This document shows positions 1 to 6,844 of a stretch of DNA of 7,269 bases, one piece after another. The DNA is from Bacteroidales bacterium. GTDB taxonomy: Bacteria > Bacteroidota > Bacteroidia > Bacteroidales > P3. Position 1 is the first letter of the stretch. Each line of letters opens with the position of its first letter. Position numbers and translations under genes: made by a program. The stretch is taken from assembly GCA_031286005.1 (NCBI GenBank), contig JAITVC010000060.1:1-7269 (forward strand). Direction: 5' to 3'. The notes beneath the pieces were generated by a model, which saw only the letters and a program-made list of their open reading frames with translations, searched no databases and was not told the origin of the DNA.

Positions 1-80
1 TTCAATATGACTCTAAATTTAGCCTCTGAAATTTTAGCATTTTTTATATACTTGTTTTTCTTTTGTTCTCAATTAGATAA

Positions 81-287
81 TGCAAAGATAAGCATTCTAT
101 TCTAATCTTGAACCTAAAATATATTCAATATAATCATGCCGGTATTGAGCTAAGAGAAGAAGCAACCTCCTTCAAAGAAAATATACACAATACTATGATG
201 TTTGAAATTTCAAATAATGAATTGAGATTTATAGATTCGCAGAATAATCCAGTAATTGTATTTATTAAGCAATCAAATAAAAATTGA
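81..287 (+). pseudogene. Orphan C-terminal coding tail, weakly META/HslJ-like
   Basis: A reading frame is open from 81 to a TGA at 285-287, but it contains no ATG until 195 and is closed upstream by TAA at 78-80. Its translation looks like real protein: the stretch from about 147 reads ELREEATSFKENI, then MFEISNNELRFIDSQ and VIVFIKQ. That pattern (an acidic residue and Phe in a helix, then a strand, then NELRF.D and a final V..F.K strand) resembles the C-terminal end of META/HslJ domains, but the match is weak and made by eye. The 5' part is missing or lies in another frame, so I read it as a truncated or frameshifted gene. Its stop lies one base before the ATG of the protease gene, which suggests the two were once an operon. 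It could also be the tail of an unrelated small secreted protein. Confidence 0.35.
83..90 (-). promoter_or_regulatory. Possible leftward Bacteroidota -7 box
   Basis: The reverse strand reads TATCTTTG here, a perfect match to the Bacteroidota -7 consensus TAnnTTTG. About 20 bases upstream on that strand the sequence is GGTTC rather than TTG, so the -33 element is poor. A transcript would run left out of the window. No open leftward reading frame begins between here and base 1: the only ATG (38-40, reverse strand) meets a stop after 12 codons. The gene it might serve would therefore start beyond the window, or the match is chance. Confidence 0.3.
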
Positions 288-288
288 T

Positions 289-1383
289 ATGAAAAAAATA
301 TTGATGATTATTGCAACCTTGTTTATTAGCCCCATATATGCACAAGAATCATATTCTTATGTGGAAAATGAGTTGATAATTTGGTTAGAGCAGGGAGTAG
401 ATGCAGCAAAATTTGCTGCTAATTCCAATCAGAAAATTACTCCCAAACGTTTTTTATCTAAAAGGTTAAACATTTGGCTCTTTGAATTTACAGATAAAGT
501 AGATCAAAGAAGTATAAATGAAAGAAATAAGAGGATGAATAATTTACGGCAAAATATCAACGTAAGATATGCTCAAAACAATCATACCAGAGCCATTACT
601 CCTAATGACCCTAATTATAATGCGCAATGGGCTCCTGCGAAAATCAGATTACCTTACGTTTGGGATGAATTTACCTCAGGAGGTCCAACTTCAGATGGCG
701 ATGATATTGTTGTAGCAGTTATTGATGGAGGAGTAGATATAAATCATGAAGATTTATGTTTTTGGAAAAACACAGATGATATTCCGAATAATGGAATAGA
801 TGATGACAATAATGGTTATATTGATGATTACGACGGATGGAATGCCTATAATCATACCGGAACTATTAATGTTGATTATCACGGAACGCATGTTGCAGGT
901 ATCGTGGGAGCTATTGGAAATAATAACAGAGGTGTAAGCGGAGTGAATTGGAATGTTAAAGTCTTACCTGTTTGCGGCAGTTCCAGTAATGAGGCAACAG
1001 TTGTTGAAGCCTATTCGTATGTGTTGGAAATGCGAGCGACCTATAACGAAACCAATGGACAGCAAGGCGCTTTTATTGTTGCTACAAATTCGTCATTTGG
1101 GGTTGATTGGGATGATGGAGGAAATCCTGCTAATTATCCAATTTGGTGCGCCATGTATGATACTTTAGGAAGTGTTGGGATATTAAATTGTGCCGCAACT
1201 GCTAATGCAAATTGGGATATAGACCAGGTAGGAGATATGCCTGCTGCCTGTTCAAGTAATTTTCTAATTACGGTAACCAATACCACTTCATCTGATACGA
1301 AATACACCAATGCAGGATATGGGGCCACTCATATTGACATTGGAGCGCCGGGAACGAATAATTTATTCCACATTTCCAAATAA
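289..1383 (+). pseudogene. Secreted subtilisin-like (S8) protease, N-terminal part, frameshifted
   Basis: This encodes most of a secreted serine endopeptidase of family S8. The chosen start is ATG 289: it opens a clean signal peptide (MKKILMIIATLFISPIYA, cleavage likely before QES), whereas an upstream TTG at 256 would place 11 polar residues in front of it. Residues about 20-110 look like the N-terminal pro-domain common in Bacteroidota subtilases. The catalytic domain follows: Asp146 in VIDGGVD, His198 in HGTHVAG, and the oxyanion-hole Asn, probably Asn306 in AATAN. After IDIGAPGTN the frame goes wrong and reads NLFHISK and a stop at 1381-1383. The expected continuation IYSTF lies in the next frame, so one extra A near 1360 has broken the gene before the catalytic Ser. 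The truncated product would lack Ser and should be inactive as a protease. A sequencing or assembly error at this base cannot be excluded. No promoter is seen just upstream; expression probably came from the preceding gene. Confidence 0.85.
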
Positions 1384-1723
1384 TCGTTATGGATATGATA
1401 TAGGCACATCTATGGCAACGCCTCAAGTTGAAGGTGTTATTGCCTTGATGTATGCTGTAATGTCGCAAAGTATGATACGAGAACATAAAAATAATCCTTC
1501 AAATTTTGCTTTGTCTGTAAAACGGAATTTGCTCGATGGTGCAGACAGAATACCATCGCTTAACGGATTAGTTGCTTCTGGTAGGTTAAATGCCTATGCT
1601 GCTGTAAAGTCGGTTATGTCTACCATCTCCGGCCCAACCGGCCCCAACGTCCTATGTTCCGGATCGACTGCTACATACTCTTTGGATGGTTTACCTAATA
1701 AAGCAATAGTGCTGTCGCGTTAA
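1361..1723 (+). pseudogene. Subtilisin-like protease, C-terminal part, cut by the insertion sequence
   Basis: This is the continuation of the S8 protease in the next frame, from ATT 1361 (IYSTF) onward. It holds the catalytic serine motif GTSMATPQVEG (Ser codon 1409-1411), the helix after it (VIALMYAVM) and the end of the peptidase domain near LNAYAAVKS. Then comes the beginning of an Ig/PKD-like domain (SGPTGPNVLCSGSTATYSL, DGLPNKAIV), as seen after the peptidase domain in many Bacteroidota secreted proteins. The frame then enters the left inverted repeat of the insertion sequence: the last residues (about LSR) and the TAA at 1721-1723 are supplied by the element. The rest of the Ig-like domain and any C-terminal secretion signal (a type IX sorting domain would be usual for such proteins, but none is visible) are lost. 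Rejoined with the part before it by removing one base, the gene would encode about 477 residues. It has no start of its own. Confidence 0.8.
1705..1722 (+). repeat. Left terminal inverted repeat of the insertion sequence
   Basis: AATAGTGCTGTCGCGTTA, the exact reverse complement of 2996-3013. The GC-rich core CTGTCGCG stands out in AT-rich surroundings. It gives the protease reading frame its final residues and stop codon. Confidence 0.9.
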
Positions 1724-1726
1724 AAA

Positions 1727-2893
1727 TTAAGAGTAATTAAATAAGTTAAGTTCATAGACATTTTGTTTGAGATGAGATTCAGAGAGTAACTGTGTTATCG
1801 GTGTTTTTTCGAAACACGATACGCTAAAAATCTGCATCATTTCGTAAATTGAGTAGTTGCATTTGAGTTGTTTCTTGATGTAAGCAACAGTCAAATACGC
1901 AATAATTGCAATCCAAAGATGCGTTTTCACGGCATTTTCGGAGTGTCCCCAAAGCGTTTTGATTTGTAGATTTTGTTTGATCCACTTGAAGAAAACTTCG
2001 ATTTGCCAACGTTTTCTATAGATTTGCGCGATGTTTTCTGCACTTTCGTAGAAATTGTTGGTTAAGAAAATCAAGGTTAGTTTCTTTTGGTCATCGTAAT
2101 ACGTGATTCTGCGAAGAAATTTCGGGTACAATGTTTTCGATTTTACACCTTTGAGTTGGATTTTCTGATCACTCAAAACGTTAGTGTTTTCAGTATCAAC
2201 AGGCATCTCACAGACAATATCAAAAACCATATTGTCTTTTGCACGAACGATAAAATATGAATCTGCTTGATCCAACAAAAACAAACGAAAAAAATCAATA
2301 TATGCTTTGTCCATTACATAGACTGCATTCGCAGTAATATCAAGTAAATCAAGATCATTTACATCGTGAGTTTTGCCATCTGTAATGTAAATAAAAGTTG
2401 GAATGTTGCCGTGCAAATTCATCAACGTGTGCATTTTTACAGCACCTTTGGAACGCTTTCCACGAGCCCATTTACAAAGCTTTATACTCACCGAAATCGT
2501 TGTCGAATCTAATGCGAAAATCGGATTTGAAACATCTAAATCTTGGATTTCATCACTGGAGTAAATCGGAGAAACCAGATTGATCATGTACTGTCCAAAG
2601 TCTGAAAAGATACGACTGTCGCGGTTTTCATTAGCACGTGCTAATGTTGAAAAACTTGCTAATTGGCGAATGCCAAGATGATACAAGCTGGATTGATGAG
2701 CCTTCAAGCAAGTGTGAATATCACGCAAACCATTACGACCGGTAAGTTGTCCAAAAAATAGTTGCAGAAACTGATTTCGGCAGTTCAACTCTCGAACTTT
2801 TTTGTTACCTTCGTAACGATTAACGCACTTATCAAACTCGTAAACACTCATATAGCTAATAATTTGACGAAATATATACTGACCTGAATTCAT
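1727..2893 (-). CDS. IS4-family transposase (DDE, YREK signature)
   Basis: The enzyme would bind the 18-bp ends and catalyse cut-and-paste transposition of its own element. It has 388 residues, a normal size for the family. Residues about 1-100 resemble the N-terminal DUF4372-type region found with IS4 transposases (FFGQLTGRNGLRDI, then YHLGIRQLASFSTLARANENR). The RNase H-like catalytic core follows: Asp129 in FALDSTTIS, Asp195 in VYVMDKAYIDF, and the IS4 hallmark Y-2-R-3-E-6-K as Tyr292, Arg295, Glu299, Lys306 in YRKRWQIEVFFKWIK. All three acidic residues and the whole YREK signature are present and the frame has no break, so it is probably active. The start is ATG at 2893, 17 bases after a good promoter box; there is no Shine-Dalgarno motif, as usual in this phylum. 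The stop lies just inside the left inverted repeat. A hairpin overlapping promoter and leader may limit expression. The assignment to the IS4 family is firm; the subgroup is not determined. Confidence 0.93.
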   Translation of the reverse strand: MNSGQYIFRQIISYMSVYEFDKCVNRYEGNKKVRELNCRNQFLQLFFGQLTGRNGLRDIHTCLKAHQSSLYHLGIRQLASFSTLARANENRDSRIFSDFGQYMINLVSPIYSSDEIQDLDVSNPIFALDSTTISVSIKLCKWARGKRSKGAVKMHTLMNLHGNIPTFIYITDGKTHDVNDLDLLDITANAVYVMDKAYIDFFRLFLLDQADSYFIVRAKDNMVFDIVCEMPVDTENTNVLSDQKIQLKGVKSKTLYPKFLRRITYYDDQKKLTLIFLTNNFYESAENIAQIYRKRWQIEVFFKWIKQNLQIKTLWGHSENAVKTHLWIAIIAYLTVAYIKKQLKCNYSIYEMMQIFSVSCFEKTPITQLLSESHLKQNVYELNLFNYS

Positions 2894-2895
2894 AA

Positions 2896-2915
2896 CTTTG
2901 CATTTTTCTGCAAAG
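2896..2915 (-). other. Hairpin overlapping transposase promoter and start
   Basis: A perfect 7-bp inverted repeat: CTTTGCA and TGCAAAG with a 6-base loop. In the transposase sense, the first arm lies inside the -7 box and the second ends two bases before the ATG. A transcript starting at the element's own promoter would begin after the first arm and could not form it; a transcript reading in from outside would contain both arms and could fold over the start codon. IS10 and IS50 are known to block read-through expression in this way; its action here is inferred. Confidence 0.5.
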
Positions 2916-2942
2916 ATACCTCATTTCAAATCAAAAAATCAA
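2911..2942 (-). promoter_or_regulatory. Transposase promoter
   Basis: On the reverse strand TTG (2942-2940), a 21-base gap, then TATCTTTG (2918-2911) match the Bacteroidota sigma-factor consensus (TTG about 19-21 bases before TAnnTTTG). The ATG follows 17 bases after the box, so the transcript leader should be only about 10 bases. Confidence 0.65.
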
Positions 2943-2995
2943 AAAACATTCATAAATTAAACATAATTAAACTCATACAACTAAAAAATAAAATC

Positions 2996-3013
2996 TAACG
3001 CGACAGCACTATT
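2996..3013 (-). repeat. Right terminal inverted repeat of the insertion sequence
   Basis: TAACGCGACAGCACTATT, reverse complement of 1705-1722. On the plus strand its TAA (2996-2998) is the in-frame stop that closes the thioredoxin reading frame upstream, so that frame is open all the way to the element's edge. Confidence 0.9.
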
Positions 3014-3028
3014 ATTCAAAATAAAATA

Positions 3029-3790
3029 ATGACGGTCAGTACACCGTTTTATGTTACGTATAACACACGTTTCGATGTATTGATGCACTACCTTCCTATC
3101 CTCTATGCAACAACTCAATACAATGGCGAACAAATGGTCGTTTCGTCGGCTAATCGGCGAGGCGCTACACTTGCGATTACGACCAATTTGAAAAAAGGAG
3201 ACTATATCAAAGTAGATTATGAAAAAGATGAATATATCGAAATCAAAGATGAATTTTACAAATTTTTGGGAGTAGATGTTAAGAAATTTGTACTTCTTTT
3301 GGAAAAGATTGATAAGGGAAATTTGGATGCTTTTAAAACGACTGATTTGTCGCAAGTACAAGTATCTTCCACAAAAATAGGCGGAACTCCATTTCCGTTT
3401 CAAGCAGAGGAATTTATAACAAAAAAAACCATAGTGTTGGATAGTTTCAGAGAAAAATATGTTTTGCTTGATTTTTTTGGAACTTGGTGTGGGCCTTGCA
3501 TAGCTGAAATTCCCCATCTTAAAGAGTTGTATTCAAAAACGGATCGATCAAAATTCGAGATTATAGGAATAGCCGTAGAAAGTTCGTCGGATGCGCTCGA
3601 AAGACTTATTTACACAAATTCGATTACTTGGCTCAACATAATGTCGGACAAAACAAACCGAATTGCAGAGATATATGGAATAAAAAATTATCCTACGACC
3701 ATTCTTTTAGATCTCGAAGGTATTATCATTGCGAAAGATTTGCGAGGAAAAGAATTAGAAGAAAAGGTGTTGCGCCTGCTTAACGAATAA
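3029..3790 (+). CDS. TlpA-like thiol-disulfide oxidoreductase, probably 5'-truncated
   Basis: The C-terminal part is a thioredoxin-fold domain of the TlpA/ResA group, which exchanges disulfides with envelope proteins. VLLDFFGTWCGPCIAEIP holds the redox pair Cys154 and Cys157; the cis-proline is Pro222 in NYPTTILLD, followed by a final strand and helix. The first 120 or so residues match no motif I know, though TlpA-like proteins of this phylum often carry an extra N-terminal domain before the thioredoxin fold. ATG 3029 gives 253 residues, but no signal peptide or lipoprotein box, which such proteins need for export. The frame is open upstream to the insertion-sequence edge (TIIQNKI before the Met), and no promoter box is seen between element and gene. 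I infer that the insertion-sequence joint removed the real 5' end, including the export signal. If expressed, the product would stay in the cytoplasm. It belongs to no operon with rfbA: a 99-base gap with a new promoter follows. Confidence 0.8.
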   Translation: MTVSTPFYVTYNTRFDVLMHYLPILYATTQYNGEQMVVSSANRRGATLAITTNLKKGDYIKVDYEKDEYIEIKDEFYKFLGVDVKKFVLLLEKIDKGNLDAFKTTDLSQVQVSSTKIGGTPFPFQAEEFITKKTIVLDSFREKYVLLDFFGTWCGPCIAEIPHLKELYSKTDRSKFEIIGIAVESSSDALERLIYTNSITWLNIMSDKTNRIAEIYGIKNYPTTILLDLEGIIIAKDLRGKELEEKVLRLLNE

Positions 3791-3841
3791 AAATTCAAAG
3801 AAATCATAGTTCATAATCCATAAATTAACTTTGTTAAGGCC

Positions 3842-3872
3842 TTGTGGCGTTCATAATTTTTTTGTATCTTTG
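3842..3872 (+). promoter_or_regulatory. Promoter of the rfbA unit
   Basis: TTG (3842-3844), a 20-base spacer ending in a T-rich run, then TATCTTTG (3865-3872): a full match to the Bacteroidota consensus. The rfbA ATG is 17 bases after the box, so the leader is about 10 bases and has no Shine-Dalgarno motif; the A-rich stretch before the ATG is typical of this phylum. Confidence 0.75.
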
Positions 3873-3889
3873 CTCCAAAAAATAACACT

Positions 3890-4756
3890 ATGAAAGGAAT
3901 TATCTTAGCCGGAGGCGCCGGAACGCGCCTACACCCTCTTACGCTTGCGATGAGCAAGCAAATGATGCCGATTTATGACAAACCGATGATTTATTATCCG
4001 CTTTCGGTGCTGTTGATGGCTAATATCCGTGAGATATTAATTATTTCCACACCGCAAGATTTGCCGAATTTTGAACGTTTGCTGGGCGATGGAACTTCGC
4101 TTGGCTGTAAATTTTCGTATGCCGTGCAGGAAGTTCCTAACGGATTGGCACAGGCCTTTGTGATTGGCGAAAAATTTATCGGGAACGATAAGGTTGCCCT
4201 TGTTTTGGGCGATAATATTTTTTATGCTGCCGATCTTGAAAAATTGTTGAAAGCAAACAATGCCCCCGACGGGGGAGTGGTTTTTGCTTATCACGTATCT
4301 GATCCCGAGCGCTATGGTGTGGTTGAATTTGATAAACATAACAACGCTATTTCCATCGAAGAGAAACCTAAACAGCCGAAGTCGAATTATGCTGTTCCGG
4401 GATTGTATTTCTATGATAATTCGGTTGTTGAAATTGCCAAAAACCTTAAACCAAGCGCAAGAGGGGAGTATGAAATTACGGATGTGAATAAGAAATATCT
4501 CGAAATGGGCAAACTCAAAGTGGGTATTCTTAGTCGTGGAACGGCTTGGCTTGATACGGGTACATTTGCTTCGTTGTTGCAAGCCAGTCAATTTGTTGAA
4601 GTGATAGAGCAACGTCAAGGTTTGAAAGTATGCTGCATTGAAGAAATCGCATGGCGGCAGAAATTTATTACAGACCTGCAGTTGGAAGAACTTGCCAAAC
4701 CTTTAATAAAGAGTGGTTACGGCGAATATTTAATTCAAATTTTGAAACAACGTTAA
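3890..4756 (+). CDS. rfbA: Glucose-1-phosphate thymidylyltransferase
   Basis: RfbA (RmlA) joins dTTP and glucose-1-phosphate to give dTDP-glucose and pyrophosphate in the cytoplasm, the first step towards dTDP-rhamnose and related sugars for O-antigen, capsule or other glycans. The 288 residues are full length for the family. The N-terminal nucleotide-binding signature [11 protein letters not shown] (residues 8-18) is followed by [18 protein letters not shown], with Lys23 and the conserved Asp30. Further on are the metal/sugar-site motif LGDNIFY (Asp108), EEKP (157-160) and the C-terminal metal-site motif WLDTGT (220-225, Asp222). The gene starts at the first ATG after a clear promoter. The partners rfbB, rfbC and rfbD are not next to it in this window. 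The stop is 2 bases before the next ATG, so the two genes are almost certainly co-transcribed and translationally coupled. Confidence in the function is high. Confidence 0.96.
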   Translation: MKGIILAGGAGTRLHPLTLAMSKQMMPIYDKPMIYYPLSVLLMANIREILIISTPQDLPNFERLLGDGTSLGCKFSYAVQEVPNGLAQAFVIGEKFIGNDKVALVLGDNIFYAADLEKLLKANNAPDGGVVFAYHVSDPERYGVVEFDKHNNAISIEEKPKQPKSNYAVPGLYFYDNSVVEIAKNLKPSARGEYEITDVNKKYLEMGKLKVGILSRGTAWLDTGTFASLLQASQFVEVIEQRQGLKVCCIEEIAWRQKFITDLQLEELAKPLIKSGYGEYLIQILKQR

Positions 4757-4758
4757 AC

Positions 4759-5730
4759 ATGACAAATGCGCAATTGCTGGATAAGATACAGCACATTATT
4801 CGAACAGAGATTATTTCAAAACAACCGAACTTGCTGTATGATCCGATTATTTATGGTTTGTCGCAAGGCGGGAAACGTATTCGTCCGTTGCTCACGTTGA
4901 TGGGGTGCGAGCTTTTTGGCGGCGATGTTGAACAGGCGTTGCATCCTGCGGTTGGTGTGGAAATTTTTCATAATTTCACGCTACTGCACGATGATATTAT
5001 GGACAAAGCGCCTATTCGTCGCGGGCAACCGACTGTTTATAAAAAATGGAACGAAAATATTGCTATTCTCTCCGGCGATGGGATGTTTGCGATAGCTTAT
5101 GATTTTTTGACGAGAACCGAACCGAATAACGTGCAACGTATCATTCAAGCCTTTAACCGTGTGGCCGTAGGTGTTTGCGAAGGTCAGCAGTACGATATGG
5201 ATTTTGAAATGCAAGAACATGTAAGCATTCCGGAATATATCGAAATGATCCGTTTGAAAACATCTGTTTTATTGGGAGGAGCGTTGGAAATAGGAGGCAT
5301 TATAGCCCATGCAAGTCATGCGGATTTGAAACAGTTGTATGCGTTTGGCGAAAATATAGGGCTGGCCTTTCAATTGCAAGATGATTGGTTGGATGTGTAT
5401 AGCGATGTAGATAAATTCGGCAAGGTTCACGGCGGCGATATTACTTCTAACAAAAAAACATTTTTGTATTTAAAAGCGCTGGAATTAGCCAATGACGATC
5501 AATCTAAACGATTGAAACACTATTTTTCATCAATTGATTTTGATGCGGATGAAAAATTTAATGCGGTTTTATCCATCTACAACGACCTTCATATCAGCGA
5601 ACATACCAAGTCTGAAATGCAGAAATACCAAGGTATGGCGATGAATGCCTTAGCGCAGATTTCCGTTTCGGAACAGGCAAAACAGCCTTTGAGAATGTTG
5701 GCCGAAGATTTGCTAACTCGACAAAATTAA
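4759..5730 (+). CDS. Polyprenyl diphosphate synthase (trans, IspA/IspB type)
   Basis: It elongates an allylic diphosphate with isopentenyl diphosphate units in the cytoplasm to make a linear isoprenoid for quinone tails or other lipids. The 323 residues are typical. QGGKRIRPLLTLM is the substrate-binding block near residue 37; the first aspartate-rich motif is LLHDDIMD (Asp78, Asp79, Asp82) followed by RRG; the second is LQDDWLD (Asp208, Asp209, Asp212) followed by the lysine-containing loop DKFGKVHGGDI. The first motif has the short DDxxD form. Phe lies five residues before its first Asp (FTLLHDD), a position where bulky residues often limit chain length, so a short product (C15-C20) is possible; this is inference. 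I chose ATG 4759, 2 bases after rfbA, because the frame upstream of it only overlaps rfbA in another frame. The stop overlaps that of the oppositely oriented dprA. Confidence 0.92.
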   Translation: MTNAQLLDKIQHIIRTEIISKQPNLLYDPIIYGLSQGGKRIRPLLTLMGCELFGGDVEQALHPAVGVEIFHNFTLLHDDIMDKAPIRRGQPTVYKKWNENIAILSGDGMFAIAYDFLTRTEPNNVQRIIQAFNRVAVGVCEGQQYDMDFEMQEHVSIPEYIEMIRLKTSVLLGGALEIGGIIAHASHADLKQLYAFGENIGLAFQLQDDWLDVYSDVDKFGKVHGGDITSNKKTFLYLKALELANDDQSKRLKHYFSSIDFDADEKFNAVLSIYNDLHISEHTKSEMQKYQGMAMNALAQISVSEQAKQPLRMLAEDLLTRQN

Positions 5731-6827
5731 TGTCGTAAAATTCGCCATTTCTTGCCCGGTAATACTTCTATAATACCGGCGATTTCCAATTGCAGCAATA
5801 GTGCGGAGAGTTTGGATAGAGGCATGTTCAGCAAATTGCAAAGTTCATCCACAATGGCGTTTGGGTGTGCTTGGATCATATTAAAAACGATCAATTGCTC
5901 ATCGGGAAGATCAAGAAATAGTTTGGGTTGCAACACAGGTCGAGTTTGTGGATCCAAATCCCAATTCAGCAAATAACGAATATCTTGCGCACTTTCGATA
6001 AGTGCCGCTTTGTTGGTTTTGATAAGAAAATTGCAACCTTCGGAACGTTCGTCATTCAATCGTCCGGGAACGGCAAATACATCACGGTTGTAGGTATTGG
6101 CGATGTCTGCCGTGATAAGCGCTCCACCGTGTCGGGCTGCTTCAACCACCACAACTGCATCGGAAAGTCCGGCAATAATGCGATTTCGTGAAGGAAAGTT
6201 AACGGCGTCAGGGTTGGTTTTCGACATAAAGTTGGTTAACAATCCGCCTTTTTCGAGCATTTTTTTTGCTAAATTTTGGTTTTGATTTGGATATATGCGG
6301 TCCAAGCCATGTCCTAAGACGCCAACCGTAGACAAATCACAGTTCAATGCTGTTTGATGTGCCAATGTGTCGATACCGTAAGCCAAGCCGCTAATGACTA
6401 ATACATTGTCCTGTTTCAAATCGGCGAGTAGTTTTTCAATAACGTCTCGTCCGTAATTCGTGCATTTTCGTGTGCCGACAATGCTGATGATTTTTTCGGC
6501 ATTCAAATCCGCATGACCTTTGAAATACAGCATTAACGGACTATCCGCACAATGTAACAACCGTCTCGGATAGGTTGAGTCCTTGAAGAAGAATGTTTGA
6601 ATTTGATATTTTTCGATGAATTTTAATTCCTCTTCCGCACGCTGCAATACCCCCTGCGACACGATTTTTTGTGCTGTAATTGTGCCTATATCCGGGATTT
6701 TTTCCAGATTTCTCTTTTTTTCTTTAAAAACAGCTTCCGAACTACCGCAATGCTCTACCAAAACTTTACCTAACTTATCGCCAACGCCGGGTAGAAGCGT
6801 AAGAGCAATGTTATACAAATTTTCCAT
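5727..6827 (-). CDS. dprA: DNA-processing protein DprA (Smf)
   Basis: DprA binds incoming single-stranded DNA in the cytoplasm during natural transformation, shields it and loads RecA. The 366 residues show the full three-part layout. Residues 1-70 hold a helix-hairpin-helix/SAM-like region (LLPGVGDKLGKVL and IPDIGTITAQKIV). Residues about 80-285 form the Rossmann-like DNA-binding core, with IVGTRKCTNYG (116-126), SGLAYGIDTLAH (146-157), FPSRNRIIAGLSD (211-223) and GGALITADIA (234-243). Residues about 305-366 form a winged-helix domain. A small oddity: TNFMS at 198-202, where many homologues have an acidic residue (TE or SE). The start is ATG at 6827, 17 bases after a promoter-like box. It lies 84 bases downstream of cdd on the same strand and may be transcribed both from cdd and from its own promoter. 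Its stop overlaps the convergent prenyl synthase by 4 bases. The gene is also common in bacteria not known to be competent. Confidence 0.96.
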   Translation of the reverse strand: MENLYNIALTLLPGVGDKLGKVLVEHCGSSEAVFKEKKRNLEKIPDIGTITAQKIVSQGVLQRAEEELKFIEKYQIQTFFFKDSTYPRRLLHCADSPLMLYFKGHADLNAEKIISIVGTRKCTNYGRDVIEKLLADLKQDNVLVISGLAYGIDTLAHQTALNCDLSTVGVLGHGLDRIYPNQNQNLAKKMLEKGGLLTNFMSKTNPDAVNFPSRNRIIAGLSDAVVVVEAARHGGALITADIANTYNRDVFAVPGRLNDERSEGCNFLIKTNKAALIESAQDIRYLLNWDLDPQTRPVLQPKLFLDLPDEQLIVFNMIQAHPNAIVDELCNLLNMPLSKLSALLLQLEIAGIIEVLPGKKWRILRH

Positions 6828-6844
6828 ATTTTCGTAATTTTTTG

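Larger units (their letters stand above)
1705..3013 (-). mobile_element. IS4-family insertion sequence, apparently intact
   Basis: A compact element of about 1.3 kb bounded by 18-bp perfect inverted repeats, with one leftward transposase gene filling nearly all of it. The transposase stop lies within about 5 bases of the left repeat; the right end keeps about 100 bases of AT-rich leader carrying the promoter. The outer 3-4 bases of the repeats could belong to the flanks rather than the element, so its true ends may be at 1708 or 1709 and 3009 or 3010. Comparing the flanks at each plausible boundary, I find no direct target-site duplication longer than two bases. The left flank is a protease gene and the right flank an unrelated thioredoxin gene, both truncated, which suggests the element sits at a recombination or deletion joint. 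Confidence 0.9.

Noticed and set aside
7..105. Small hydrophobic frame (MTLNLASEILAFFIYLFFF...) as a lipoprotein start
   Set aside because: No N-terminal positive charge, no proper lipobox, stops at 103-105 and AT-rich DNA readily gives such frames; a link to the following coding tail needs an unproven frameshift.
256..288. TTG start at 256 giving 11 extra residues on the protease
   Set aside because: The signal peptide begins exactly at ATG 289; the extension overlaps the end of the preceding coding tail and adds polar residues before it.
1357..1383. Programmed ribosomal frameshift in the protease
   Set aside because: No slippery heptamer, rare-codon pause or downstream structure is evident, and subtilases are not known to use one; a one-base indel is simpler.
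1705..3013. Two-base direct repeats (AT or TA) as target duplication of the insertion sequence
   Set aside because: They arise from the symmetry of the inverted repeats themselves and are far shorter than IS4-family duplications.
2981..3517. Reverse-strand open frame of 178 codons across the thioredoxin gene
   Set aside because: It is antisense to a gene with clear WCGPC and cis-proline motifs, runs into the insertion-sequence repeat and has low-complexity, unlikely composition.
4037..4618. Reverse-strand open frame of 193 codons within rfbA
   Set aside because: Pure antisense shadow of a well-conserved gene, with no recognisable domain.
4651..4758. Upstream start at 4651 for the polyprenyl synthase
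   Set aside because: It would overlap the conserved end of rfbA by about 100 bases, and the family's N-terminus aligns with ATG 4759.
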